Below are positions 1 to 8,651 of a DNA stretch of 64,000 nt, piece by piece. The DNA is from RGIG990 sp045589455. Its GTDB lineage: Bacteria; Verrucomicrobiota; Kiritimatiellia; RFP12; UBA3636. Positions within the stretch are counted from its first letter, which is position 1. Each line of letters starts with the position of its first letter. The stretch lies in assembly GCA_045589455.1 (NCBI GenBank), contig JAZNPC010000062.1:1-64000 (forward strand), read 5' to 3'. A program made the translations under genes and the position numbers. The notes beneath the pieces are model-generated. The model was not told the origin of the DNA, did no database searches, and saw only the letters and a program-made list of their open reading frames with translations.

Positions 1-6
1 TTTGTA

Positions 7-128
7 ACTAAACGCACCTTTTTCCATAGAAAACTTTGTGTTTTTACGAAAACCCCTTATTTTTAAAATATTTATGCAACTCTAATCCCTGTCGCACGAC
101 TAAACGCACCAAAACAGGTGCATTTAGT
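7..128. repeat. ACTAAACGCACC repeats, two direct and one inverted
   Basis: The 12-mer ACTAAACGCACC occurs at 7-18 and again at 99-110. A near-exact inverted copy, GGTGCATTTAGT, lies at 117-128, so the last two form a 12-bp hairpin (one C/T difference, tolerated as G-U in RNA) with a 6-nt loop. No gene is visible in 1-195. These could be regulator sites, the end of an upstream element, or a weak terminator for a gene left of the window. Confidence 0.55.
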
Positions 129-140
129 TTTGCAAATAAC

Positions 141-192
141 ATCGGCAAAAACAAATATTTTTAATATATTTAATTCTTGAGTTTTTGCCGAT
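141..192. promoter_or_regulatory. Perfect 12-bp inverted repeat upstream of fic (putative operator)
   Basis: ATCGGCAAAAAC (141-152) and GTTTTTGCCGAT (181-192) are perfect inverted copies separated by 28 AT-only-like bases. The repeat ends about 20 bases before the Fic ribosome binding site (AAAAGGA, 213-219), where a promoter and operator would be expected. The Fic protein has its own N-terminal helix-turn-helix, so autoregulation is plausible, but that is inference. Confidence 0.5.
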
Positions 193-225
193 AGGGTGTT
201 ATTATCTCATACAAAAGGAATATTT

Positions 226-1116
226 ATGAAATATCTTTCAGTTAGTGACATGGCTCTAAAATTTGGTGTTTCTGAGCGAAGTGTAAGAAACTATTGTGCT
301 ACTGGCAGAATAGATGGGGCTATTTTGCGTGGTAAAACTTGGTATATTCCAGAGAAGACAACTAAACCAGTACGCAAAAATAAAAAAACTCTTTTACCAA
401 AAACTTTGTTAGAGATTCTCAAAGAAGAGAAAAATAGCAATGTTAGAGGAAGAATTTATCACAAAATTCAGATTGATTTAACATATAATTCTAACCATAT
501 TGAAGGGAGCAGATTAACGCACGATCAAACGCGTTTTATTTTTGACACTAACACCATAGGAATTGCAGCTGAAGGAGTGAAGATTGATGATATTCTCGAA
601 ACAGTTAATCATTTTAGGTGTGTTGATTTAATTATTGAAAATGCAAATCAGCAGTTGAGTGAGAGGTTTATAAAGAAGCTTCATTTAACTTTAAAATTAG
701 GAACAAGTGATAGTCGGCGAGAATGGTTTTCAATTGGCGAATATAAAAAGCTTCCAAATGAAGTTGGAGGTTGTGAAACAACCTTGCCAGAAAATGTGGA
801 AGGCGAGATAAAAAGACTTTTACGTACTTATAATTCAAAAGAGAATAAGACATTTTATGATATTCTAGATTTTCATGTAAAATTCGAGCGAATTCATCCG
901 TTTCAAGATGGTAATGGACGAGTAGGTCGTCTTGTTATGTTTAAAGAATGTTTGAAATATAATATTGTTCCATTCATCATAGAAGACAACATAAAGATGT
1001 TCTATTATCGTGGACTAGTAGAATGGGAAAATGTACAAGAATATTTTGTTGACACATGTCTTTCCCAACAAGACAAATTTAAGAAACATCTTGATTATTT
1101 TAGGATTTTATATTAA
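226..1116 (+). CDS. Fic family protein with N-terminal helix-turn-helix
   Basis: Fic enzymes transfer AMP, or another nucleotide part, onto target proteins. The C-terminal half carries the full Fic motif HPFQDGNGRVGR at residues 224-235, matching HxFx(D/E)GNGRxxR. Upstream, SNHIEG (89-94) matches the (S/T)xxxE(G/N) inhibitory-helix motif of self-inhibited class II Fic proteins, so no separate antitoxin need be nearby, and none is seen. The first 45 residues look like a MerR/excisionase-type helix-turn-helix, suggesting DNA binding and possibly control of its own promoter. I chose ATG 226 rather than GTG 196 because AAAAGGA lies 6 bases upstream of the ATG and the extra ten residues lack family character. 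The gene stands alone. The motifs make AMPylation the best guess; the target is unknown. Confidence 0.88.
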   Translation: MKYLSVSDMALKFGVSERSVRNYCATGRIDGAILRGKTWYIPEKTTKPVRKNKKTLLPKTLLEILKEEKNSNVRGRIYHKIQIDLTYNSNHIEGSRLTHDQTRFIFDTNTIGIAAEGVKIDDILETVNHFRCVDLIIENANQQLSERFIKKLHLTLKLGTSDSRREWFSIGEYKKLPNEVGGCETTLPENVEGEIKRLLRTYNSKENKTFYDILDFHVKFERIHPFQDGNGRVGRLVMFKECLKYNIVPFIIEDNIKMFYYRGLVEWENVQEYFVDTCLSQQDKFKKHLDYFRILY

Positions 1117-1381
1117 GTGGTTCACATGTTGTATTGTGTAAATATGTGATATACCCTTTTGTTGATTGCTGATAGTTTTCTAGCTGCTCTGCGATTCAGC
1201 ATTCCTTTGTTGGTATGCAATCCGTAGCTATATGAATGTAAAATCTAAATATCGAATTTTGAGATTAATAAGAATTATAATAAATGTTTTTATATTATAT
1301 TAAATTTGATATTGACATTATTTTCAATTTATATTAATATTATGTGTATCAAATGAGAAATACTACAATATAAGGATTACG
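1117..1381. other. Intergenic stretch without a gene
   Basis: AT-rich spacer between fic and the next gene. Apart from the promoter listed at 1312-1340 I see no ORF or RNA gene in it. Confidence 0.5.
1312..1340 (+). promoter_or_regulatory. Sigma-70-like promoter for the 1382 gene
   Basis: TTGACA (1312-1317), a 17-base AT-rich spacer and TAATAT (1335-1340) closely match -35/-10 consensus and spacing. The expected start of transcription is near 1347, about 35 bases before the ATG at 1382. Confidence 0.55.
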
Positions 1382-1738
1382 ATGACTCGCACAACAAAAC
1401 CAACACGACGCTCAATGGACAGGAAGGCAAAAGCATTAGATGAGCAATTCTTTTGCAATGCTGATACTGATGAGTTGGTTGTTTCTGTATCTAAAGGTGA
1501 GGCTAGAGTTTTTCCACAGGATTGGATAACTATGGCTGAAATTTTAGATGCATTTAGAAATGCTGGTCTTGAGGTGACAGAGGAAGCGTTGTGGCACAAC
1601 TACAATGCTTGGCATGCGGATATGAAGAGCAATTTTGTTCAAGAGAACGGGCTTCAAATATTTACGCCATGCCGTTGTAATCCACTCTCGTTTTGGGCGA
1701 GGAAGGTAGAAAAAGGAGACAAGACCTACGCCGTATAA
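1382..1738 (+). CDS. Hypothetical protein, 118 aa
   Basis: I do not recognise this family. The ATG follows AAGGAT at a suitable distance and a good promoter lies upstream. The first 18 residues are rich in Arg, Lys and Thr, which would suit nucleic-acid contact. The remainder is mixed alpha/beta with no signal peptide or membrane segment, so it is probably cytosolic. A C-P-C-R-C-N stretch near residue 97 has two close cysteines but no second pair, so a zinc site is not supported. The next gene begins 68 bases later on the same strand and may be cotranscribed. Confidence 0.6.
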   Translation: MTRTTKPTRRSMDRKAKALDEQFFCNADTDELVVSVSKGEARVFPQDWITMAEILDAFRNAGLEVTEEALWHNYNAWHADMKSNFVQENGLQIFTPCRCNPLSFWARKVEKGDKTYAV

Positions 1739-1806
1739 ATTCACGTAATAATCTAGCTCTGATTTCTCATACAAAACTGAATAAATAACACATAGGAGTG
1801 AATATT

Positions 1807-2403
1807 ATGTCAAAACTAGATAACCTAAAGAAGGCAAAGCAAATTATACAAAACATTACTAGAGGCCAGCACCCATACACGGGAGCAGTGATAGGACCAG
1901 ATGAGGTATGCGCTGATGAGCGTGTAATTCAGTGGTTTAATTTCATTGAGGAGCAGCTAGGAGCAATTATTGAGCGTGGAGAGAGATTTCATGATAAATT
2001 TATCGAGCGCTCATTTTATGTTGATTTCTCTATCAAGGAGGAGCAGCTAAAGGATTTTGTATTTTCTGACCAGCCTATTACAATTACGGATGTAGCTCGT
2101 CGATTCAATGAGATTTCAAACAATATCCCAGAGAATGAGCTAAAGCCACTTAACCTTAATTTGTGGTTAATTGGAGATGGTATTCTTGAAGAAGAGGATA
2201 CACAGTATGGTAAGATGAAGGTGCCAACGGAAAAGGGCAAGCAGCTTGGAATTAACAGCCAGGAACGTAGCTTTGAAGGTAGGACCTACATTAGTGTAAC
2301 CTATGGTAAGGATGCTCAGCGTTATATTGTTAACCATATCTTAGATTATCTAAAAAAATATACACGGAAACATCTAAACGACAGTGTACCTATTGCCGGC
2401 TAA
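1807..2403 (+). CDS. Hypothetical protein, 198 aa
   Basis: Unrecognised soluble protein. I prefer ATG 1807 to the GTG at 1798, because AGGAG at 1793-1797 is at correct spacing for the ATG and overlaps the GTG. The N-terminal part is helical and charged. Residues ~75-140 could form a small winged-helix-like unit (ITDVARRFNEI has the look of a helix-turn-helix helix pair), followed by strand-rich sequence. No signal peptide or transmembrane segment is present. It may share a transcript with the 118-aa gene upstream. A DNA-binding role is only a guess. Confidence 0.6.
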   Translation: MSKLDNLKKAKQIIQNITRGQHPYTGAVIGPDEVCADERVIQWFNFIEEQLGAIIERGERFHDKFIERSFYVDFSIKEEQLKDFVFSDQPITITDVARRFNEISNNIPENELKPLNLNLWLIGDGILEEEDTQYGKMKVPTEKGKQLGINSQERSFEGRTYISVTYGKDAQRYIVNHILDYLKKYTRKHLNDSVPIAG

Positions 2404-2434
2404 TATATTAGGCATATAGAATATGTTTCCCCTT

Positions 2435-2469
2435 GTGCAGGGCGTAGATCGTTCCCCTGCGTCCTGCAC
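2435..2469 (+). terminator. Possible weak hairpin after the 1807 gene
   Basis: GTGCAGG (2435-2441) and CCTGCAC (2463-2469) can pair across a 21-nt loop, 32 bases after the stop codon, followed by a short T-rich run. The loop is long and the U-tract interrupted, so efficiency is doubtful. Confidence 0.3.
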
Positions 2470-2557
2470 ATTTGTTTTATGCGATAAGGCTTGTGTGATG
2501 CCTAGAAGTGCGAGGTGGATGAGGATTGGTGTGCGGGGTACACGTGACGCCAAAAAC

Positions 2558-2595
2558 ATTCATGTGTATTCGTGTTAATTCGTGGTTTCAAACAC
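2558..2595. repeat. Degenerate 'ATTCGTGTTAATTCGTGG' intergenic repeat
   Basis: The stretch holds tandem degenerate units of ATTCGTGT. A related run occurs at 19183-19320. Such runs are non-coding and lie between convergent or unrelated genes. The rest of 2404-2686 shows no gene. Confidence 0.5.
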
Positions 2596-2686
2596 AACGA
2601 TGTTTTTCCCAAGATTCGTGTGTGATTTTTGAGTTTTCTTATATATTTATAGTATTGAATTGATTTTGCTGATTTGATAAAATAAT

Positions 2687-4672
2687 ATGTTAATGAAAAC
2701 GGGATATAAAATTACAACAGATTTATTAGATTCAAGCTGGTATTATTTTGATCCAGCAGGTATTATTCATGGACCAGTTGCATTTTCAAAGCTTCGTGAA
2801 TTAGTTATCAATGGAGTTGTTGAAGTTACGACTAAGGTCTCACAGGATAAAGAGTCTTGGCAGCCAGCAGGTGCAATTGAAGCAATAGGCTTTGATTGCA
2901 TTGTTGTTGATGCTACAGAAGACTACCAGTTATATGGTCCATTTGCAACAGATTTTATTGATAAGTCAGAGCTGTCTTCAGGAGTTCCATCAACAGGTAG
3001 CTTATTTGTACGAATAGGTAGTGTTGGAGATGTTGTTGATGCGGGTGGAATTCTCCCTGCATTACGGCAAGAAACAACTGATGTTCAACAAATTGAAGAA
3101 CTAACAGCAGCAAAGGCTGCTTTAGAGAAGGAACTTGCTTCTGCAAAGCAGGAGTTGGATGCAGATAAACAGCAGGCATTTGCCAGAGCTAAGCAGTTAG
3201 AGGAATTAACAGTAGCAAAGGCTGCTCTAGAGAATGAGCTTGCATCTGCAAAGCAGGAGTTGGATGCTGGCAAACAGCAAGCATCTGCGAATGCTAAGCA
3301 GTTAGAGGAATTAACAGCAGCAAAGGTCGCTCTAGAGAATGAGCTTGCTTCTGCAAAGCAAGAGTTGGATGCAGATAAACAGCAGGCATCCACGAATGCT
3401 AAGCAGTTAGAGGAATTAACAGCAGCAAAGGCTGCTCTAGAGAATGAGCTTGCTTCTGCAAAGCAGGAGTTGGATGCTGGCAAACAGCAAACATCTGCGA
3501 ATGCTAAGCAGTTAGAGGAATTAACAGTAGCAAAGGCTGCTCTAGAGAATGAGCTTGCATCTGCAAAGCAAGAGTTGGATGCAGATAAACAACAGGCATC
3601 CACGAATGCTAAGCAGTTAGAGGAACTAACAGCAGCAAAGGCTGCTCTAGAGAATGAGCTTGCTTCTGCAAAGCAGGAGTTGGATGCAGATAAACAGCAA
3701 GCATCTGTCAGCGCTAAACAATTAGAAGAATTAACATCAGCAAAGGTCGCTCTAGAGAAAGAATTATTAACTGCTAAGCAAGAGACAGAGCATAGTAGTC
3801 AAGAATTAACTTCATGCACAAAGCAAATAGAAGAGTTAATTGTGTTGAATTCTAAGCTTACTGAAGCTAATAATGTTTTTTCAAACGAATTAGAAACTAT
3901 AAAAAATACTGAAAAGGAAAACGAGAAAAAAATAGAAGTTCTTTCTTCAGATAATGAAAAACTACTAATTCAGGTTGCTCGTACTAAGGAAGAGTTTGAG
4001 CAAACAAAAGAAGAACTTCTTAATGCTGTTAAGCAAGCACAAAATGATTTGGTAAAAGAGCAAATTCGTGCAGAGCAAGCAGAAGCTGCTCGTCAAACTT
4101 TTGAAGCAACAGCAATGCGTGTCTCAACATTTGAACACGAAAATGCAGAGCTTATTTCTGCAAACGAATTGCTTAAACAACAAAAACATGAGCTTGTTGA
4201 ATCTTTGGCAATTGCTAGAGAACGAATAGTAAAAGAACAACAACGTTCAAAGCAACTACAAGATGCTGCAAATCAAATCAAACGTAAGTTATCTAGGGCT
4301 CTTAATGATGTTATTGATGATCCAACAGAAGATGTTGTGACTCTTTCTACAAACGAGCATGGTGATGAATTTTTTGTAGACCAAAATTCTTCTAGGTATA
4401 ATCATGAAACACCTTCTTCAAAATCAGTTTCGGATAGTAGAAGCGGATCGATAATTTGTGTCGATGAAGATGGAGAAATCGCTGATACAGATAAAGCCAA
4501 GGTTAAGCAAGCTCTCTCTCTTGAAGCTCAGCTTCAAAAGGAGTTGATGCTCCTACGTGCTCAAAAATCAAAGAAAACATCTATGTCTAATAAAGAAGAA
4601 ACTTCTAATAATCTTGAACCAAACGAAACAAGTGGTAATCGTTTTTGGAAGCTTTTCTTTAGAAAGAAATAA
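2687..4672 (+). CDS. GYF_2-domain protein with long 35-residue-repeat coiled coil
   Basis: Residues 18-65 form a GYF_2 (DUF4339-type) domain: WYYFDPAG, a GP turn, and a closing SWQPA. GYF domains generally bind proline-rich peptides. A second, degenerate GP-containing module follows at about 70-125. Residues 136-380 consist of seven 35-residue units starting LEELT.AK.ALE, six of them nearly identical. Thirty-five is exactly five heptads, so the repeats extend one uninterrupted coiled coil. Non-repetitive coiled coil continues to ~540, then a low-complexity tail ending in basic residues. There is no signal peptide or membrane segment. ATG 2687 is followed by another ATG at 2693; neither has a strong ribosome binding site. 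The next gene has the same architecture, so they are probably paralogues acting together, perhaps as a cytoplasmic scaffold. No specific function is known to me. Confidence 0.8.
   Translation: MLMKTGYKITTDLLDSSWYYFDPAGIIHGPVAFSKLRELVINGVVEVTTKVSQDKESWQPAGAIEAIGFDCIVVDATEDYQLYGPFATDFIDKSELSSGVPSTGSLFVRIGSVGDVVDAGGILPALRQETTDVQQIEELTAAKAALEKELASAKQELDADKQQAFARAKQLEELTVAKAALENELASAKQELDAGKQQASANAKQLEELTAAKVALENELASAKQELDADKQQASTNAKQLEELTAAKAALENELASAKQELDAGKQQTSANAKQLEELTVAKAALENELASAKQELDADKQQASTNAKQLEELTAAKAALENELASAKQELDADKQQASVSAKQLEELTSAKVALEKELLTAKQETEHSSQELTSCTKQIEELIVLNSKLTEANNVFSNELETIKNTEKENEKKIEVLSSDNEKLLIQVARTKEEFEQTKEELLNAVKQAQNDLVKEQIRAEQAEAARQTFEATAMRVSTFEHENAELISANELLKQQKHELVESLAIARERIVKEQQRSKQLQDAANQIKRKLSRALNDVIDDPTEDVVTLSTNEHGDEFFVDQNSSRYNHETPSSKSVSDSRSGSIICVDEDGEIADTDKAKVKQALSLEAQLQKELMLLRAQKSKKTSMSNKEETSNNLEPNETSGNRFWKLFFRKK
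3092..3826 (+). repeat. Seven tandem 105-bp repeats inside the coiled-coil gene
   Basis: Units start at 3092, 3197, 3302, 3407, 3512, 3617 and 3722. Six are nearly identical in DNA, the seventh has diverged. Because 105 is a multiple of three and of the heptad length (21 nt), loss or gain of a unit keeps both reading frame and coiled-coil register. Confidence 0.9.
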
Positions 4673-4693
4673 ATACATTAAGGATTTTATATT

Positions 4694-6910
4694 ATGGGTG
4701 CTAACAATAGTAATGCCTCTAATAGCGACTGGTTTGTTCGAATGAGTAATGGGACAATATTTGGCCCTATTAACGCTAGTGGTTTGTCTCATTGGGCAAT
4801 GGACGGCCGAGTTATGCCAGATGATGAGGTTTCCACAGATCGTACCAATTGGTTGCGTGCCTGTGATTTGGATGAACTAGGTATGGATACAATGCTTGAG
4901 CTACCTGATGGTTCTTTCAAAGGACCTTATCATCCTCAAGCAATTGATGTGCTTGCTCGTGAGGGATCTATACCAATGCGCGCAGTGCGTTTTCATAAAC
5001 GTGAGTTAGAAGAGCGTATGGCTAACCGCCAAATTTCATTGTTTGGAGACGAGGCTTGGGATAAATCTGAAGGTAATTCAAATGATAATTTAGAAATGAG
5101 CGAGGAATTTGAGCAACAGCTTGAGCTAGTCCGTCAAGAGGCAAAGGATGCAATAGAGCTTGCACAAAGAGAGGCCGATGATTTGCGTGTAGAACGAGAG
5201 CGTTTGATGGAAGAGCTTGCAGCATTACAAAAATCAACAGCAAACAATCAACAGTCTGCAGAATCTAATCAGCAAATTATTGATGAGCTAATTGCCGAAA
5301 AAGCGAAATTGGAGAATGATTTAGCTGAGGCGATTAGGAAAAATGTTACTATTGGTCAGCAAGTTGATGAGTTAATAGCGGAGAAGGACGTTCTTGAATC
5401 TGAGCTTTCTGAAATTAAGCAGTTAGGTAATTCTAATAATCATCAAAATGAAATTATTCAAGATTTACAAAACCAATCACAATTACTTTCCGAGCAACTA
5501 ACAGCAGCAGAAAACGAACGAGATGATTTAGCGCAAAAGCTAAAGGCTCATATTGACGCTCAACTTGATGTTAAACTAGAAGAGGCATCTAATTCCATAC
5601 CCGTTGTAGAATCTGATGAGTATCTTTCATTGTTGGCAGAAAAAGAAGCTGCTGAGTCTGCACTTTTGGAGGCAAAGACTATTGCTGAACAAGCTGCTCA
5701 ATCATTAGAAAATGCTGCTAAGGCACATGAAGTGGATGTAATCGAACAACAAAAGCTACGAGCCAAGATTGAGTCACTACAAGAGCAGGCATCAAATATT
5801 AATGCTGAGCTTGCTGTTGCCAAGGAAAACAATGATTTAGCAAAAGAATTATTGTCACTTGCTGAAGGTGCTAAGAAGGAGCTTACTGATGCACTTAATG
5901 TAGAACTTTCAAATGTTGAGGAAAAGACAAATCTCATTGTAAAGCTAGAAGAGAACTGTTCTGTTGCAGAACAAAAGGCAGCCTCACTTGCTGAAGAGCT
6001 TGCTGACCTTAAGAAAGTTCATGAAACAGTAAATGAAGAGCTTATTCAGCTTAAAGAAGAGTATTCTGAACTATTAGATTTCTCTAATAATAGAGATTCC
6101 GAGCACAATGAAGAGTTGGCAGCTTTGAAGCAGCAGTTAGACGAACGCCCAGAAGTTGTACAAACACGCCGAGAACAAATGTTTGAATCTCAGCTTAAAG
6201 CATCAATGCAAGAGGCTGATATTCTTCGTGAACAACTCGAAAATCTTTCTGCAAAGAAAATGACGGAAGACAATTACACAGAGGATGACATTTCCTTAAT
6301 TAAGCGCTTTGCAGATGAATCAATTAACGTTTTACGAAAAACTCTCGAGGAAGAAAAAGAAGCCAATCTTACTGCACGTGCAAAGAGTATTGAGCGCCAA
6401 AGAGTGCTCCATGAAGAGTTGCAGCGTTTAGAGCGTGTTATGCAGCGAGATCCAGGAGAGCTTACTCGAGCAGAAATGTCTGAGCAGCGAGCAAATAAGC
6501 AAATTGCTAAGTTACAGCAAGAGCTTGAATCTGAGCGTAGGCATCACCAAGCTGATGTTGCACGTGCAGAAGCAAATGCAACTGCGCTTGAGCAACGTTA
6601 TCGAATGCTAATGCAGAAGGAAGCTGCAATAAGAGAACAGTTGTCTGCTGCAGAATCAAGAAATGCAGATTTTGATTCTGTGAACAATTTACTTCGTCGC
6701 CGTGAAAATGCTCTTTTAGCAGCAGAAAAGGAATTTGAAGAGGCTCGTCAACAGTGGAAAATGACAGAAGAAACATTGCAACGAAGAATTGAAGAACTAG
6801 AAAATGGTGCGGGATTATTGTTTGATAATCGAAATATAGGATCTTCAGATGGTGCATCAAAACCAATTACGGCACGCTCTGGATTATCAAGATTTGTTTT
6901 ACATAAGTAA
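4694..6910 (+). CDS. GYF_2-domain coiled-coil protein, 738 aa
   Basis: Companion of the preceding gene. Residues 12-62 are a GYF_2 domain (DWFVRMSNG, GP turn, TNWLRA), followed by a second module at 66-102 with a matching GPY, as in the neighbour. From about 130 to 710 the sequence is almost continuous heptad-rich coiled coil, but without recent DNA repeats. The central part is acidic, the last third Arg/Gln-rich. No signal peptide or membrane segment is visible. AAGGA lies 9 bases before ATG 4694 and the gap to the upstream stop is 21 bases, so the two are surely cotranscribed. It could form hetero-coiled coils with the neighbour. The cellular role is unknown. Confidence 0.8.
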   Translation: MGANNSNASNSDWFVRMSNGTIFGPINASGLSHWAMDGRVMPDDEVSTDRTNWLRACDLDELGMDTMLELPDGSFKGPYHPQAIDVLAREGSIPMRAVRFHKRELEERMANRQISLFGDEAWDKSEGNSNDNLEMSEEFEQQLELVRQEAKDAIELAQREADDLRVERERLMEELAALQKSTANNQQSAESNQQIIDELIAEKAKLENDLAEAIRKNVTIGQQVDELIAEKDVLESELSEIKQLGNSNNHQNEIIQDLQNQSQLLSEQLTAAENERDDLAQKLKAHIDAQLDVKLEEASNSIPVVESDEYLSLLAEKEAAESALLEAKTIAEQAAQSLENAAKAHEVDVIEQQKLRAKIESLQEQASNINAELAVAKENNDLAKELLSLAEGAKKELTDALNVELSNVEEKTNLIVKLEENCSVAEQKAASLAEELADLKKVHETVNEELIQLKEEYSELLDFSNNRDSEHNEELAALKQQLDERPEVVQTRREQMFESQLKASMQEADILREQLENLSAKKMTEDNYTEDDISLIKRFADESINVLRKTLEEEKEANLTARAKSIERQRVLHEELQRLERVMQRDPGELTRAEMSEQRANKQIAKLQQELESERRHHQADVARAEANATALEQRYRMLMQKEAAIREQLSAAESRNADFDSVNNLLRRRENALLAAEKEFEEARQQWKMTEETLQRRIEELENGAGLLFDNRNIGSSDGASKPITARSGLSRFVLHK

Positions 6911-6940
6911 CGTACGTTTTTTTAAGGAAGAGGTAAATAT

Positions 6941-7714
6941 ATGAAGGATAATAATAGGGACCTATTTGAATTGATGCTTGCATCAAATGACAGTGATGAA
7001 CAATTCCCTGTGCTCAAGGCTTTCCAAAGTTATTTGGAGGCAGAGCGAGAAAAATCTCGTAGAAGACAAAGTCAAATAACAATTTGTTTTCTTATTTCCA
7101 CAATTGTTCTTGTTGTTTGTTTTTGTGTTGTTGGTTTTGCTTTCTTTTCTAAATTTATCGAGAAGGATAATCAATTAACTCAACTTTTACTGCTAGAAAG
7201 AACTGGCGCTAAGCAGCTTCAGTCTGAGGTTGTTAATCATCAAATTCAGGATTCTAAGGTTGTAACAGAGCAATCGTCTAACGAAGAAATGCTTTCAAAA
7301 TTGGTTGCAGAGCTTCAAAGTGAAATCGCCTCGTTAAAAGCAGATTTGGAAGAAAAGGAATTACAAAGTAGTAGTGGTGTAGAGACTCAACAACAGCCTA
7401 CAAAGGAGGTAAAGGATTCAGACAATCAGCCGGTTGATAATCCTCCGCAAGAAGCAAGTGATGGTAAATCTGATGTTAATCTAGAGCAACCAACTGTTTC
7501 AGTAGCAACAACCTCTACAACAACTACCACCACAAGTACTACTTCTACAACAACAACTCAACCTGTAGGACCTAAGGTTGTTGAGCTCAATCTTTCACAG
7601 GGAAGAGTAGAGAAATCAGTTGTTCCTGAAGGTCATACTACAGAGATATTAGGCGTTGTGACGGATAACAACGTATTTGTTCCTTGGCATGTTCTTCTAC
7701 CTACTCCAGAATAG
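6941..7714 (+). CDS. Single-pass membrane protein with coiled coil and Thr-rich linker
   Basis: Residues 1-46 are polar and end in a KSRRRQ patch. Residues 47-70 form one strong transmembrane helix, so the short N-terminus is probably cytoplasmic and the rest outside the inner membrane. A coiled coil follows (about 71-135), then an acidic Pro-containing stretch, a Thr/Ser-only linker (190-206), and a 46-residue C-terminal piece with strand pattern. The DNA of the linker is a degenerate ACA/ACT run (7507-7560). The start is ATG 6941 after GGAAGAGG. It lies 30 bases behind the GYF_2 pair, so it may anchor them at the membrane; PP in its linker could be a GYF ligand, which is speculation. I do not recognise the family. 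Confidence 0.7.
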   Translation: MKDNNRDLFELMLASNDSDEQFPVLKAFQSYLEAEREKSRRRQSQITICFLISTIVLVVCFCVVGFAFFSKFIEKDNQLTQLLLLERTGAKQLQSEVVNHQIQDSKVVTEQSSNEEMLSKLVAELQSEIASLKADLEEKELQSSSGVETQQQPTKEVKDSDNQPVDNPPQEASDGKSDVNLEQPTVSVATTSTTTTTTSTTSTTTTQPVGPKVVELNLSQGRVEKSVVPEGHTTEILGVVTDNNVFVPWHVLLPTPE

Positions 7715-7749
7715 TTTAAAATTTAGTTAAATTTAGATATAGGATTTTG

Positions 7750-8646
7750 ATGAAATTCTCTGTTTTATCAAGCAGTAGCTCTGGTAATTCTATTTATGTC
7801 GAGTCCGCTAATACTCGCATTTTGGTAGATGCAGGTCTTACTTGTAAAGAACTTTGCACCCGTCTTGATGTGGTTATTAATAATAGACCTTATCAAATAG
7901 ATCCAACTCAGCGAATGACTGCTGTCAGACCTCTAAATGAGGATGGCTCTTTATTTTCAGAAAAGTTAAATCAAAAGGATTTACTCTCTAGATTAAATGG
8001 TATTTGTGTTACTCATGAGCATGGTGATCATGTGTCTGGTATACCAGTTATATCTAAGAAATGTGAAATACCTTTGTTTGCTACTTATAATACATCAGAG
8101 GCGGCAACTTACACGTTTTTTAAGAATAACACAGAGAGAACCTTTGATTTGCCTTGGAACGTTGTTACGGAATGTTGTGAGTTTGAGCTGGGTGACTTAA
8201 AGATTACTCCATTTACAATTCCTCATGATGTATCCGGACCAGTGGCTTATGTCATTGATGATGGCAAACACAAGCTCGGCATAGCGACAGATATGGGTGT
8301 TCCTACAGAGACAACTCAGCTATTCCTTAAGGATTGCGATGCTCTTGTACTTGAGTTTAATCATGATTTAGATATGCTTTTAGAGTCAGAGCGTTGTTGG
8401 GATTTAAAGTGCCGCGTAAAGAGTGATAGAGGGCATTTATCTAATGTTCAAGCACAGCAGTTGCTTTCATCTATTGCAACAGATAGACTGAAGTCTATTT
8501 TCTTGGCACATATTAGTTTTGATTGCAATACTGTTCCCCTAGCACATAATTGCTGTAGAGAGACGTTGACTAAGTTAGGTATGCACGAAAGGGTTAAAAT
8601 TTACAACCCACATGAACACTTGTGCAAAATGATAGAATTGGACTGA
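7750..8646 (+). CDS. Metallo-beta-lactamase-fold hydrolase, WalJ/YycJ-like
   Basis: Single-domain MBL-fold protein of the YycJ/WalJ (Rv3683-like) type, usually a DNA or phosphodiester hydrolase. The N-terminus FSVLSSSSSGNSIYV is the family's typical opening, and the zinc-binding HEHGDH lies at residues 89-94, with further candidate ligands in the IPHD and FLAHIS segments. It is slightly longer than usual because of an insertion at about residues 42-75 ahead of the metal motif. I chose ATG 7750 over TTG 7747, with AGGAT just upstream. It sits between the coiled-coil module and yggS with short gaps. A role in DNA repair or cell-wall control as in Bacillus is possible but unproven here. Confidence 0.85.
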   Translation: MKFSVLSSSSSGNSIYVESANTRILVDAGLTCKELCTRLDVVINNRPYQIDPTQRMTAVRPLNEDGSLFSEKLNQKDLLSRLNGICVTHEHGDHVSGIPVISKKCEIPLFATYNTSEAATYTFFKNNTERTFDLPWNVVTECCEFELGDLKITPFTIPHDVSGPVAYVIDDGKHKLGIATDMGVPTETTQLFLKDCDALVLEFNHDLDMLLESERCWDLKCRVKSDRGHLSNVQAQQLLSSIATDRLKSIFLAHISFDCNTVPLAHNCCRETLTKLGMHERVKIYNPHEHLCKMIELD

Positions 8647-8651
8647 ATTTA

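Noticed and set aside
196..225. GTG start adding ten residues to the Fic protein
   Set aside because: It overlaps the inverted-repeat region and lacks a ribosome binding site; ATG 226 has one.
3085..3603. 172-residue open frame on the minus strand, cysteine- and serine-rich
   Set aside because: It is the shadow of the 105-bp repeats in the coiled-coil gene, with no ribosome binding site and no independent codon signature.
3092..3826. Regularly spaced repeats resembling a CRISPR array
   Set aside because: Units are directly adjacent without spacers and all lie in frame within a coding sequence.
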